Of a stretch of 64,000 nt of DNA, positions 1 through 50,828 are shown one piece after another. The notes under the pieces are model-generated. The model was not told the DNA's origin. It made no database searches and was given only the letters and a program-made list of their open reading frames with translations. The stretch spans positions 35,489,942-35,553,941 of the forward strand of contig NW_024042261.1 in NCBI RefSeq assembly GCF_014851395.1, given 5' to 3'. The first letter of the stretch is position 1. Every line of letters begins with the position of its first letter. The translations under genes were made by a program, and so were the position numbers. Source of the stretch: Micropterus salmoides (Eukaryota; Chordata; Actinopteri; Centrarchiformes; Centrarchidae).

Positions 1-95
1 TTAGGATTTGGACTGGGATTGAACAGAAAATGGGAAATGGATTGTTTAAGTCTAGCAGTAGTGTTTGTCGAGTAAGTTTGTGTGAATCTGTCTAC

Positions 96-37149
<37,054 letters not shown>

Positions 37150-37500
37150 GTCCTCACAAGAAACCTGAGTGCGCCACGGAGATTGCCTACTATCAAGGGG
37201 AAAACGTCCAAAAACAAATAATAAGAATGAAAAATAAGCAACGACTGTCCAAATCAGAGAGGTGAGAAAGGGGAGGGATACACGACCCAGGAAAGTGTCC
37301 TTCTCTCGCCGCTTCCAGCAGTGAGTGAGTTTTTTTTAATGTGATGAATATACGGCGTGTGCAGTCAGAAAATCCCCACTGCTGCTGTGAGAAGAAAAGC
37401 TTTCCCTCTGAACTGTGAGGGTGCTGGGAGGAACCGACCGCTCCTACAGGCTGCAGCAACACCAAGCGGCACGCACCGAGGAGCGACGCTTCCGGTGTCA
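37150..37500 (-). promoter_or_regulatory. actn4: actn4 5' UTR and probable promoter
   Basis: This is the region directly upstream of the actn4 start codon. It is moderately CpG-rich compared with the AT-rich DNA beyond 37505, and the GC-rich zone extends into the start of intron 1 (about 36890-37023). No TATA box is evident. An ETS-type motif (CCGGAAG on the minus strand) lies at 37489-37495. The transcription start site cannot be fixed from sequence, so the UTR/promoter boundary is open. Confidence 0.5.
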
Positions 37501-37505
37501 CCTTT

Positions 37506-40500
37506 CAGCGTAATAAAAATGTAGGCTTCATGTTTTCACTCCAACTGCCCACACCGCCACTGACTTACTTGGACTTATCTCTTTTTTGTTTGTTTGTTTG
37601 TTTGTTTAGTTCAGTTCACCATTAACACAGGGTCTATTGTTCTTCCTCTTACACAAAATTACTTTGATTTTCTTCACTGTTTTTGAATCAAAGAAAATTT
37701 TCACTCAACATGTTTTTTGTTAACAAAAAACATAAAAAACGATTAGAAAATAAGAAATAGGCTATTTAATAAATTATTAAATAGTCTTAATGTTGATCCT
37801 CCATAATAATATAAATGCATTGGCTTTTTATTATACAAAATAAGTTCAAAAGTAGCTAAATTTGGGATTTCTTGTGCAATTTTGTTTTTGTAAATCCTCC
37901 CACGACGTTGTGATATTTTATTTTGAAGGCAACCTCGCTATTTTCCGGTGTGAATCTGTGTACCTTGACAACCTGTCTCCAGTAGCTTCTACAGGCTTAG
38001 ACAGCTCATGAATATTAATATGCATTTGAACGTGAGCTATGGAAACAATAAAACATCATAAATCTCAAATATTTAAACGCTGAAAAACTTTTATTATGTG
38101 ATGTCCCATAGTAGGTTTGCTGTTCTTTTCATGTTGTGTTCAGAATTGTTGTTCTGAATTTGGCAGCATTGCAGACTTGGTCAAGTTGTAATTTATTACT
38201 GCAAAATATTTAAGCAGACAAAACATATGGGTTGCAGATGAATTAGCTTCTAGCACGGAGGTTTTAAATTCTCTTGATTTAAAACACATTTTATTTTGTA
38301 GCCAAACTCATTCTGATAGCTAACAAACCATGCTATGCTGTGTTTTAAAAAATTGGATTTACATTTCTTGCTGCTCCTGGCAGCCATTGGCTTCCATTGA
38401 TTTCTGTACAAAAGTGATTGCATTATCTTTATGTGTTAATTCACTGAAGATTATTAAAATCAATCTACAATAAAGCTTCAAGGTCACGCAACTATAATGT
38501 TACTTTGACAGAAATTAACACAGCATTTATGGTCACTGTGATGGTTTACACAATTTTCACGTCTATTTCCACGTCACGTATCAAAATATATGTGCAGGTA
38601 GCCTGAAAAGAAAAATCTAAAAATCTAAAACTGTACAGAATGCATTTTAAAATAGTCAGAAAAAATGTCACTGTATGAAAGGTTTATTTGGTGGACAGCT
38701 TCTCCCTGCTCATCTCTGAATTTTTTTGTTGATCTAACATGAGTGTCCATTGTATCATTTCAGGTAAATGTAACTAACATGACCACACATTTCTAAATTA
38801 ATTTAAACAATTTAACAATAAAAGCTCAACAATGTACACACTTTATTTTTCTTGTTTTTTCATAAATAAATCCCATCACTTTTATTTTTTAAATGTTGAC
38901 CTTATTGTGAACCAAAAATCCAACCAGGAACTTCATGCTGAGAAATAGTACTTGTGCTCCATGCTCTGAAGTCAGTGGAGTTATCCAGCTGATACAGGCC
39001 CATGATTCTGCAAGAACTGCATTTTGCATAGTGATGAATTAGATTAATATTAACCAGAACAGGAAGAATATTTGTTAGTGACAGCTAGTGGTTCTGGGAG
39101 ACGACCTCTAACCATCACAAGATGATGTGGGACCAGAAAGTGCTTAATCTGATGTGAAACAGAAATTTAATTTAGATTTAAAGTCAGTGATTATTCTAAT
39201 TCTATTATTCTCTAATTCTAATGTTTTCCTTGTAAACTGTCAAGAGAGTCTAATGTCTCGGGCTCCTCTGATAATGGGGGGAAAAAATGAAACAACCTGA
39301 AAAGGGAAAATCAATCTTTAGTGGTTAATTCATGCCCAGCCTGTGACCATCAAGAGGTCATGATCCAAACCACTGACCCAGAGGACTGACACCCATAAAA
39401 CAGAAAAGCCTGAGCTGCGGTATCATCCATTACATCTGCCGGGAAGAGGCGCAGGCTGGTTCGCAGGGTGAGTGTCCTGCTTGCAGGAGCCACCTACAGA
39501 AGTAGGTCATGCTCAAGCTGTCCTGGTCGATTAGAGTCACTGCGACGCAGAGCAGCGTATAGACTGTGGCAGGACCATGCCTCAGCTTTGATGTTATCAT
39601 GTGATGCAATATAGTGCAGCTCGGCCACTAACAGCTCTGTGATCGGTCACAACTGCCCTGAGTCTGGGTTTATTAGCAGGAATGAGCCGCTTAGTAATGG
39701 TCTGTTTTTATTTTTATTCACAGAGGGACAGAACAAAGAGAAGTTGAGTCCCAAATGTAGCTGGTTATGTTTACACAGGAGGTGATGATATCAATGCTGA
39801 AGCCCTAAAACTCACTGTTTTGTGTGTGTGCGAGCAACACATCTCAAAGTTTGTACTTATCCTACAAACAACACGTTTATGCAGTCTTACAGAAAGTGAC
39901 AACAACATTTCCATTAAAATACTGTGCAGAACCATGTTGAATAGACTTAGTTTCACCCAAAATGTGTCTCTGTTTTTGGAAACAGTTTTCATTTAAACTA
40001 TTCTCTATCAAAGAATCAAAGAAATTGTACCAATGACAGCTGTCTAAAGTAATTTCTGTTCTGTTATCTAGTGTACCAGGAGCTCCATTTCTGGAAAAAG
40101 ATGTTGCTGTTAAAATATTAAATTCTGTTCTCCTCCATTGAACTGAAGTGGCAGCAGATATTTTAGAGACGGATATCTCAATAAAAACAAAAACTACCTG
40201 CAAAGACAAAGAGTAAGTGAGAAAATATGTTTTTTTAGTTTGTTTATTTACACTGAACTAAGCCTTTAAATTTTTACTTGTACTAGCTGCCACCAGATTC
40301 ACCTGCATTTAGTTCTGTAACGGATGCTTGTGTAAGTTAGTTATACGTTTTCTTTTTAAATCACTAATTTCACATTTGGGTGAACTGATCCTTTATTTGT
40401 AATAAACGTCCCTTTAGGTTTTGTTCAGGATTTATCTCATATTTTATGTAAAGAAACACCCACTGGTTGAGCCCATACAGTCAGGGAAAATGGCTTTTAT

Positions 40501-42847
40501 TTTCATATAAATAAGTTCATGTGGGATTAAACAAGAGTGAGAGAACAAGAGAAAGTGAAAAAAGAGTTGAATAATACTCTCAGTACTTGAGAGGTGGAAG
40601 AGACAGAAGGAAGAGATAGCAAAAAAGTTGTTAAGGTGTGGCTGATGTATGACATGTCATCCTAAAAATGAGTTTGAACCAATACATCAGTAGTGAAACT
40701 AGTTACTGAACACACACACACACAACCCATTCGTATCTCTGCCTGTTTTCACTTTGAAGAATGATACTGGAAGACGGATATTTACACATACCAGACATCA
40801 GCAAAGAACAGAGGGTCATTTCTCAAAATATCCCCTGCAGTCGGGGTCATTGCAGAAACAGACCCTGTAGAAACATTGCAGAAAACAGTCAGGACCAAAG
40901 AATCCAATAAAACATTCAGACGCACCAAAAATGTTTGTGACATCGATTTGAAGGGAGTGCCTGTGATTATCTGTGACAGAGTTTTTGAGGTCAGAGGGAG
41001 AGATGAGTGCTTTTTAAAAGTAGTTCAGACATAACCAAATGACTTGCATGCTCACACAAACAGCACATACATTTTAATCAGCTTTTAAGCAAATGAATGT
41101 GATTCTGTACCAAAGTGAAGGGAGCACACTGGAATGGGTTGTCTTATTTCATTTTACTTATTTATGTTTATTTTTTACCTTTACACATCCTGTTGGCCAT
41201 TCTTTTTGATCCTAAAAATTAAAATAATACATAATTAATACATAATTAATAAACTGGTAGCCCTAAAATAAACTGGAAGAAAGAAAAGAAAAAAAGACTT
41301 CACAGACGTTGACTCTTTCTAAACAATCACATCAAATGGCAAATGGAAGAAATTAGTTAGAACCACTTTATAAACATATTTTACAATTGTGTACAAGGCA
41401 TCAATCCAGTAGGATAAATCGATCATTTAGTATTCAGGATCACTTTACTGGAAGGCCAGCATGTTGCCACTAACTGTGTTTCACTTTAGCTTTAAGACAT
41501 TACGATAATAATGAAATGCACAATGGAGGATAATTAACTAATTAAATAATTGTTGTTTGAAGTCCTAATTATATAAATGAGTGTACTATAATGTATTGAA
41601 AATGAACATTTAAAATGCCTAAATAGCAAAAATCAAACAAAGAAATTGTGTTACAAACAAATAAGTGTTATAATAATACACATTGTTAGATGTATCTCCT
41701 TTTTTATATGCATTTACTGTGTCACAATTAATAGGTGTAGTTAATTGTATTTCACTTTATTTTTTGTTTGATTTTTTTTATGCAGGCATTTTAAATCGTC
41801 CATACATTTAATAAAACCACCGATGAGCAAAAATGATCTATTTAAGTCTTGAACAGTTAAAGGTAGTTATTTTACACTGCTGTTTCTTATATGACTGGAG
41901 TGGGACCGGGTCCAATATCCATAATTAAGGCTCAGAAATGACAGCTGAGGGGACTATAAAGGTGATCATCATCAAGTTTTATTCATTAAATCATTGAGGT
42001 GACCTTTGATCAAGTGTCACCAACACAGTGAATCATAAACTTCATCCCATCTTGCTTTGACCTTCCACCTCTGTTGTTTTCACAACTGAAGGGAATTCTT
42101 AAAGGTGTTTCCATTGTTACTGTTTGATTATATGATGAAAGCATACAAGACGAACAATATAGCTGTTGCTATAGTCAGGGGTGGGCATTTTTAGAAGGAA
42201 GAAGAAGGAGGAAGAGGAGGAGGCAGACATGAGAAATACAGGAGGGTCCGTCAGCAGAACTGTCCAGACCAAAACTGCCATTAAACCTTAAAGTCATGAG
42301 TCTCTAATCCACACAGCACAATGCCTGAGTAGGTATTAGCATGTTTATTCTGCATCACCCAGGGCTCAAACTCTCAACCTTAAACATTAAACACAAAGGG
42401 CAAACCATGCATGGCTTCACCCTTTGGCACAGACAATCACCAGGCACGTAAAGGGAGATTTCAAACTATTTTCAAAAAATGCAGTTATCAAGACAATATT
42501 TAGATTATTAATAGAGAGATTTTTTGTACTTAAGCTAGACAGCACAAAAATGTCTGTATTTTATTTTTTTTCACAAATACTTATCAAATCTCCATTTGAG
42601 ATACAATTCTGAAATTTACCAAACTACATCTATCATGACATCAACATTTTGTCATTTTTTTATGAACATTGGAACAAATTGATACACCGTGGGCTCAGTT
42701 TTTGATAATTCAAAAATCTGTCTGGATCGTTGGATTGTGGAGGACAATCTACTTTCACACATCTGGCAAATAATGGCACATTAACTCTAAAATTTAAAAA
42801 AGCAAATCCTGATGAATCCGTAAGGTCCGGGAGTGAACCAGGTCAGG
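37506..42847. other. intergenic interval between capn12 3' end and actn4 promoter
   Basis: These 5.3 kb are AT-rich with no recognised gene. Short open frames at 39771-40209 on the minus strand have no recognisable product. A (TTTG)n run lies at about 37586-37606. The segment near the right end should include the capn12 3' UTR; candidate AATAAA signals on the minus strand lie at 42560-42565 and 42344-42349. Confidence 0.7.
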
Positions 42848-42874
42848 TCAGTTGTACATGGTCATGTGGAGCCA
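42848..42874 (-). CDS. capn12: capn12 exon 20 (terminal, 27 nt coding)
   Basis: It encodes WLHMTMYN followed by TGA, matching the WLQLTMxx stop at the end of classical calpains. The acceptor is ttctag|TGG. It is too short for ORF finders and was found by family knowledge. Confidence 0.88.
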   Translation of the reverse strand, partial: WLHMTMYN

Positions 42875-45800
42875 CTAGAACCAATCAGAGAACAAAACAC
42901 TTTGTAAAAGTAATATAAATATCACATGTGTATTTCATTTTCAATTCTTCATTCAAAGCATCTGTTACTAAAGCAGATAAAGAAGGAGTCAGTGTTGTGC
43001 AGATTTAAATTCACACCTGTCTGTAGCTGATGGCTATGGTTCCCATCCCCACCATGTCGTACGCTTGAAATTTGCCTGTAAAACAGGATAAAAACAATGA
43101 AAACGTACAAACATCTGAACTGTGGTGGCTCATTCCCCTGCCCTGCAAGGCAAAACGCCACCCATCTGCACACGATGTAAGCCAAAACAAACTATGTAAA
43201 GTTTTGCTGCTGCCAGCTGAAACCCGAATGTTAGTTTTGGCAGCGGATTTTGATAGATATGACTTTATATATAAATGTAATTGTAGCCATTTGATTATTG
43301 CCACTTTCAGTCCAGTTTTACTTGCTGACTAAAGTTGTACCATTTAATGAAAACCTTATGTTTTAGCTTTATAATCCAGTAATATCCAAGAAGGAACAGA
43401 AAGCAACTGAAACACATCTCTCGTCTGTTTTGACAGTATCACAGTTAAAACTGAATCTTAAAGTTGAAGTAAAACACTTTCTTACTGCTCCCTGAGTTGC
43501 CATCTTTGTTGTGTGATCTCACTATGGTTACATGTGTTGTATTTGTGTTTCATGGGTTTAGCTGACAAAGAACCGGCTCTGTGTGTTTGTCGATCCATCT
43601 TTCACATTAGCATTTAACATTTAGTTTACATTTGTGGGCAAGAATTGAAATATATTTTGTCATAGTTTTTGTTTTTCAAATGTTAGTTTTAATTGAGTTA
43701 GTTACTGTTTCATTTTCAACGTGGAAAAATTGCCATCAACAAATATTTTTGTTTCTTGTTCGTTCTTCGACTGAAACCCTGTATCTTCTAGATGACAACC
43801 TTGTTTATGGCTGTTTTTTTATGTCAAGAATCGGTTGAAGAGTTTTCCCAAAGCACAAAGTCACATTAAGGCCTTTAACTGGAGTTAAAACATTAAAATC
43901 ACCAAAAGTAGAGCTACACATTCATTTGATGGCAGCAAAATAGTTTTTTAAAGAGAGGTAAGGTGTAATTATGATATAAGCATAACTAACATTGCTTAGT
44001 AAACTATAATAATAATAATATATATATATATATAGATGTTATATTGATTATTGATGAGGCATGCTTGATATTTAGAAAGTTAAATATATATAACCTTTCA
44101 AAATATCAAACATGCATGAAAATATCATTCTCTCTGCCTCTCTTATTGTTCCCACGCCTCCTCATTCATCCTCTCTCCCCTCTGTTTCTCCTCCTCTGTC
44201 CCTCTTCACATTCTCTTCTTCTTTTTCCCTGTAGCCATTTGATGTGTTCACATCACATCATTACTGTAAATACAGACTCCCTGTTGGGGAAAACTGTACA
44301 TGTCGGCCTTGTAGTGGTATTCACCAGCAGGATGTGTTAGATTTAATTATTTTGAATACAAGCATTTAAGTGACTTAAACATGTTATTTTTTCTAATTTG
44401 TAGCATTAAGCACCTCTCCATTTATATTATTTTATTATCATATTATATTATTTATTCTCTTACGGATCATGCTCTCCAGCTTCATCAGCAGGTACAGGAA
44501 GCCGGGGTAACTGATGGTCAAGTCCGGCTCTGTGTATCTCAGTCCAACCATCTGCATTACCAAATCATCCACCACGATGCCTGGAGCAGAAAAAGACCAG
44601 ACCAACAAACCCAGGTCAGAATAAATTACTTTATTCAGCAGGTGCAGTGACAATGGGTGGCACATTTTCTCCTGTGAGGCATACAACAGTCAGGATGTGG
44701 TAATTTTGTTAGGTCTAACTTGCATGTCAGTTCAGCGTACCAACTAAAATGTTAGTTTTACACATAGCATTATTCCCTTGCTGATATTTTACTGACTTAC
44801 TGGTATTTCTCTTAAGTAGAAATACAAATAGCAGTTCAGTAATATATCTGATTAAAGTAAAAAGCTTACTTCTTACTGAGTGACTTATTGTGGGTGAACA
44901 AAATGATGGGTGTGATTTTTATGACTTCAAAAGGCTGAGAGGACAAAGTTCACACTAGGTTATATAAGTGTACAACATTTCAAAGTGCACCACCAAAGGA
45001 AGGCCAGAATACTGAATTTGAAGTTGTTTGGAAGAGGTAAAGAGAGGTGGTTTGGCTCCCCCTGTGGGTCAAATAAGTTTTCCTGCCAGCTAAAATCAGA
45101 ATCCAACAACAGCTGTACACGTGTTACACATATGCTGCTAGATGCCGGGTGAATGAATGAGTCTATTTATTTATGTCGCTGTGTGTCCTTAGCCCTACCT
45201 GCTGCCTTCAGAGCGGGGCTGACCTCTTGATACTCAAGCCGCTGATTTTTATTCTTGTCCAACACAAGGAAGATATCCTGAGGAGAGATTAAACACAATA
45301 TATGGAGTGCATGACAAACTGCATATACACTGACATAATGTCTGGCTCAATTGTGTTTTTGGTCAGAGAGTTGTAAAAACTTTGCTGTGACTGTTTAAAG
45401 CTACATGATACAAGATACAAAAAAAGAAAAATATTACTTGTTACTGGTGCGATAATCTTACCGTCCACTTCCGGATTTTGTCCCACAGACCCTGGAACTC
45501 TGGCCAGTTTAGCTGAGCAATGTCTTGGCTCTAGGGAAAACACTGAGGTCACGGAAATTAACCAGACAAATCCAAACAATCGAACATGAACCCGATCACT
45601 AAACACCTGTCAGCACTTTTATGCAGAGTTACCAACATGTCTTTATCAGGTAGGTAAGTGTAGAGTGTGTGTGTATATATAGACAGAGAGAGATCATCAG
45701 CACACATACACATCTACCACTAATTAAAATACTAACCTAATTTTCAGAGCCTGGATAGCTCAGTTGGTAGAGCATCAGACTTTTAATCTGAGGGTCCAGG

Positions 45801-48800
45801 GTTCAAGTCCCTGTTCAGGTGAGAGAGGTTTGAAAGTGCTTTAAGCAGACAACAAGAAAATCATACAACAGCTGCTGTTTGTTTATATACATGTGTTTAA
45901 TTATTTACAAGACTAAATGGTAAACAGTATTAACAAGTAACCAAGTAAGATATGGAAATGACAACATTTACCTGACACTTTTATCCAAAGCAACTTACAA
46001 TTATAGAGGTCACACACTTCTGGAGGAATGAGAGGTTAAGTGTCTTGCTCAGGGACACGATGGGTCACAATGGGGGACTGAACACGGGTCTCTCACACCA
46101 AAGGCAGGCATCTTATCCATTGCGTCATCACCACCTCTTGTGGATACCTATCAAAATTTTACTTTGGGATGCTACTGTCCAATAATCTTAAGTACTAATA
46201 CGGTTAGGATCTTTGCAAGATCTTCCTCTGCCGGATTTATTTTTTATTTATTTATTTTATAGTCTTTGTGTACTATATTTTTGGACAACATAGTACTACT
46301 ATTACTGAATGTAATACTAACGTAAGTAGAGGCACAAAATTGATCTCTAAATTTGTGATGCTGCATTTTACTTAAGCTTAATGACTGACTTCCAGAGTTG
46401 CAGCAGTTTTCCTATATTGGGAGATTTAAAACTTCTCTCGCCTGAACAGGGACTTGAACCCTGGACCCTCAGATTAAAAGTCTGATGCTCTACCGACTGA
46501 GCTATCCAGGCTCTTCTCACAGTTTCTCACAGCATACAATAAGAATGCAGTCTTCAAATCTGCAATTACACATTTGCAATTTTAAAAATCTTAAATTGGT
46601 TTCATTTGTATGTGAAAACTCAAGGTGTCACATTTTACAAATGTATTTAAAAAGAAAAGAAAAGCAACATACCGACATAATTTAACATGATCAGATAAGA
46701 CAGACAGGTCATCTCTCTGCTAACACTGAAATGTTGAATGTGAAAAAGTTTTAAAAATATATATCTTTATCTCCCACACTGTGTGTGCTTGTTCAGATAT
46801 AATATTACTGTTTAAGGATACCTCCATGAGGACCACCATGCTCTTGCAGTGCTCCAGAGCCAAGTACTTCTCACTTCCGGCCAACACTGAGCACAAGGTC
46901 ATCAGTGGACATTTTAACATGCAAAAAAGAATTGTAAACTTATGGTGAATTTTGTGTTATTGAAGCATGAGGCTGAGTTTTTTAAATTCAGGTTGATGTT
47001 TGAATACTGCTAGTTGTATATTTTATGTCAAGGCGGGGGTGCGATCTGCAACTGCTAGGCAATCAGATTCATGAATAATGTTTTTGTTATGTTAATGGTA
47101 CTCAAATTATATACCCTATTTCAGTACAGATGGGCATGGACCCACAAGACTAAAAATATTCTTTGGGTGGAAAAAAATGCTACCAGTGTGCTTTAAAGAT
47201 TTGCAGTATGCAATTTATCACAAAAATGCAAATACACACACATTCGCTCCTTCTCTTGTTCTGTTTTATCGAGGGCGGGGTCAGCGGGCAGGAGACGAAT
47301 CGCTGCCAAACACGTGATACTAAAGTCAAGAGGTAACCATTGTGGAAATTGTTTTGTTATTACTATAATTCAATTAAATTCAATTCAAATTAGCTTTATT
47401 GGCATGAATGTGTAACAACAATATTGCCAAAGCATCATATATAACTATAACAATCATGTGCTGCAGCTCTGTACACAGATACGAGATCAGGGATGACTTG
47501 TGACTTGAAGATTAAGATGAAACCAACAGAAAGCAAAGCTTGTGGTGATAAACTTGCAACAGTGACGAATGTGCCTGAGATCCCTAGAGAGACATCACTA
47601 ACCTCCTCCCTTTAAGGCCTCATTCAGCAGTTTGTAGAGGTTCACTGGTTTGCAAAACCCATTCTGATGACACAAAAGAGGAAACACAAGACACACACAC
47701 ACAGAGACACTACTCTTTATACATCTACATTCAAAACACAAGCACAGCTCATAACAGTTTGTGGTTTAAACCAATAATTGCACATAACTAGCAGTGTTTG
47801 TATTGACCTGCTCAGAAGATCAGAAGGGTGGAGTTTACCACACCATAACAGAGAAGTGCCAACTAACTCAGAGAACACATTTTAACTGAGTTTTTGTGCT
47901 TGTCTTATCAGTGTGGGAAAAAGGATGGTTCCATTGTTGCAAACATTCATGTGGTACAGCAGCTGTGTGCAGGTAAATCTCACCTTATCGCAGTGTTTCA
48001 TGAACAGCTGTTTGGTAGATTTAAGCGAAGGAAGGGCAGTCTCGTGAGGATATGAAGGCTGCGGGGAGAAAATGCAGAGCCTCACTTCAGAAACAAGCTT
48101 TAACTTTTAAAAATAAATGCCTCCTGTACAACGTTTTAGCCATATATTGAGCTTTGCAGTGTTTTCCTTGTCTACCGTGTATCTTGTTTTAAAAAATGTT
48201 GCCCTGAAACAGAGATTGGAACTTAAACCTCTGAGAGAGAATATTTTGCATATATTTGTTTTTCCTACTAGAGTGGAAGGCATTGTTTTGTTTTTGGCTG
48301 GCTCTTGCTGCACAGATTAAGACCAACTGCATTTAGACTCAAGTTGCAAGTACTGTCCTGTCAATGGAGCTTGACAGTATTGCATTGTGTGGCGCACCAT
48401 CATCTGACAGCATTGTCTAAACTTACATACTACATAGACATACATAGACAGACAACCATTCACACTCACAGTCACAAATTAAACTAGTCTTTATGTCTTG
48501 AGACTTTGTGAGGAAACTGTGGCATAAAATGAAACCCATGACCATAAAAGAGCCGCACCTGAAATCCACATGTATCCACTATTACTATAATATATTATTA
48601 ACAAAATACTTTCTAAATACTTTGCAGTCAGTCATGGAATTTAACATGTGGGGGAATTTCAACAGAGCCTGGATAGCTCAGTCGGTAGAGCATCAGACTT
48701 TTAATCTGAGGGTCCAGGGTTCAAGTCCCTGTTCAGGCGAGAGTTTTAAGACGCTTGGATTCAATACTTCAGTTAAACCACTTGCTGTGGCTGTTTCTTA

Positions 48801-50794
48801 ATTAAATAGTTTCCTGTCTTTGCGAGTAACTTGCAGGAAAGCAACGTATTTTAAGGAATGTACCATAGATGTCAAACTGCAACTATGGAATGTGAAGTAA
48901 ACCTAAACTTAATTTAAACTGTCAATTGAAAGTAAATTCATACACTACTTGATATTTTTGCAGCAGCAAGTAGCTCTGGCATGTCCTTTGTGGTTTGCAT
49001 TGTGGTACAATAGTGTACATCAACAGCACAACAGCAAATCACATGGTTTAAATGTGCAAACTTTAAAAAGTCAGTTTGCATATTAGACAGCAAAAATAAA
49101 ATATATGTAAAATATTCAATAGGTGATTCTGAGGTTTAGTTCAATTATATAAACTGACAGTTTACACTATGGATTATATACATAATTGTCACCGTACATC
49201 ATATTTGTGGTTTGCATAAAAGAAATTTTTTTTTATGTATATTTTTGTTCATACTAATATACTTACACTTACTATGTGTAAAATGCTACTTTGGAATGCC
49301 ACTTCAAAAGATTTAAGATATGTTTTTCTTTCAGAATACCAAATTTTTCCTGTGTGAACACACTATATGCCAAACCTGCTTAGAATCAGTATGCAGTAGC
49401 ACACAGAAAGGCCAGTGGAACGGGCAGTACTAGGTACTGAGCCACTGCTTTCAACTTCACTATGTGGAGGTCAGTGACCAAATGTCTGTGTAAACAACAA
49501 GATCTTTTTTCTACAGTTGCCGCGTGCTTCAAGCTATTATAAACATATCTCTCCTGAACAGAGAATTAAACCCTGAACCCTCACATCAGTAGTGCAATGC
49601 TCTACTGTCTGGCCTATCCAGGCTTCACTGAGACCCTCTCACTTTTAGGCAACCAACATTGATTAATTTAGTTTGAGCCCAGTCTACTTCACTAGGTGAA
49701 TAATTTGATAATTATTTATTTAGTAAGTGATTTAACTTGTTGTCCACCTGTGTTGATGGAGAGATTTCTTTTGCCTTTGGACTGTGAGCTGGACTGGGAA
49801 AGAAAGCATGAAAACATATTAGAATCATCACACTTACAATCATAAATCCTAAAGTCCAACAACTAAAGAACTTGTCAGAGGTTCAGATTTCCCTGTTAAG
49901 TCTGCAGTGTTCAATAATAGTTCCTTTTACTGAGTTAATTTCTCCCATTCATATCTCCTGACCTGCAGCTGTGTGCATTTAATTATAACAACAATTTATG
50001 TATTCTTGAATATTAATTTATAGTGGTTCTATGAAACAGCAATATTATATCTGAACAACCTGAAACTCCATTCTTATTTTTTTCTTTCATTCCTCTCGGG
50101 GTGAGATGGGATACAGAGTCCTTGAGGTTTCTTTGTCTCATCAGCAGATTTGGAGGTTGTCTTTTTGCCTGTTCATCTTTTTGCACTCAAAACTTTTTTT
50201 ACTTTTTTGTCACAGCTCCAGTGGCATGAAAACAACAAAATCTAAACTCAGTCCATCTAACAGATTGATCCATGACTCACGTGGCAGCATTGCCCTGCTC
50301 CGTCAGCACCCGCAGTAGGAACTCTCCCTGCTGATTGGGCTCTGCAGTTGAAGGGATGATGATGTAACGACCTGGTGGAAGGGAACCGCGAAGAAGAACC
50401 TCCCGACGTGAGATGTACTGAGGGCTGCAGAGGACCGGGCGGAGCACACTTAAGTCCCCAGCCGTCAGATATGTATTCTTAGGATGGGCCTGGAGAGAAA
50501 CCACTGGTTTAATATTGTGTGCAGGTTCAGATCTCTCTTCCAAACCTGCAGTATTAAATATACAACTGTGTGCACTCTATTATGAAAACAAGTTATGAAT
50601 TCTTGAATTTTTAAATATTGATTTAAGGAACTCTCTAATATACCATGCAAACTCAAACACTGCATTCTTGTTTATGTAAAATCTTGACCAGAAAAGCAAC
50701 TACACCTGTCAATAAATGGACTGATATAAAAAGTAAAATGTTTTCTTCTGAGATGTAGTGAAGTATAAAGTAATAATTGTCATTATGTGTCTTC

Positions 50795-50828
<34 letters not shown>

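Larger units (their letters stand above)
42875..44463 (-). other. capn12: capn12 introns 18 and 19 (exon 19 lies inside, 43017-43075)
   Basis: Intron 19 is 142 nt and intron 18 about 1.4 kb. Intron 18 holds an AT repeat at about 44006-44034 (TAA then TA units). No other gene is seen. Confidence 0.75.
45531..46821 (-). other. capn12: capn12 intron 15, hosting two tRNA-Lys genes and a SINE
   Basis: This intron of about 1.3 kb contains tRNA-Lys copies at 45749 (+) and 46439 (-), with an inverted SINE copy at 45964-46133 between them. Confidence 0.8.
48059..49747 (-). other. capn12: capn12 intron 12, hosting a tRNA-Lys gene and a tRNA relic
   Basis: This intron of about 1.7 kb contains an intact tRNA-Lys at 48667 (+) and a decayed copy at 49551 (-). 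The rest is AT-rich without a recognised element. Confidence 0.75.

Noticed and set aside
43011..43304. Minus-strand frame containing KWLQLHLYIK, which resembles the calpain C-terminus WLQLTMYS
   Set aside because: It lies upstream of exon 19 and has no AG acceptor before it. The true terminal exon WLHMTMYN with a proper acceptor is at 42848-42874, so the likeness is probably chance.
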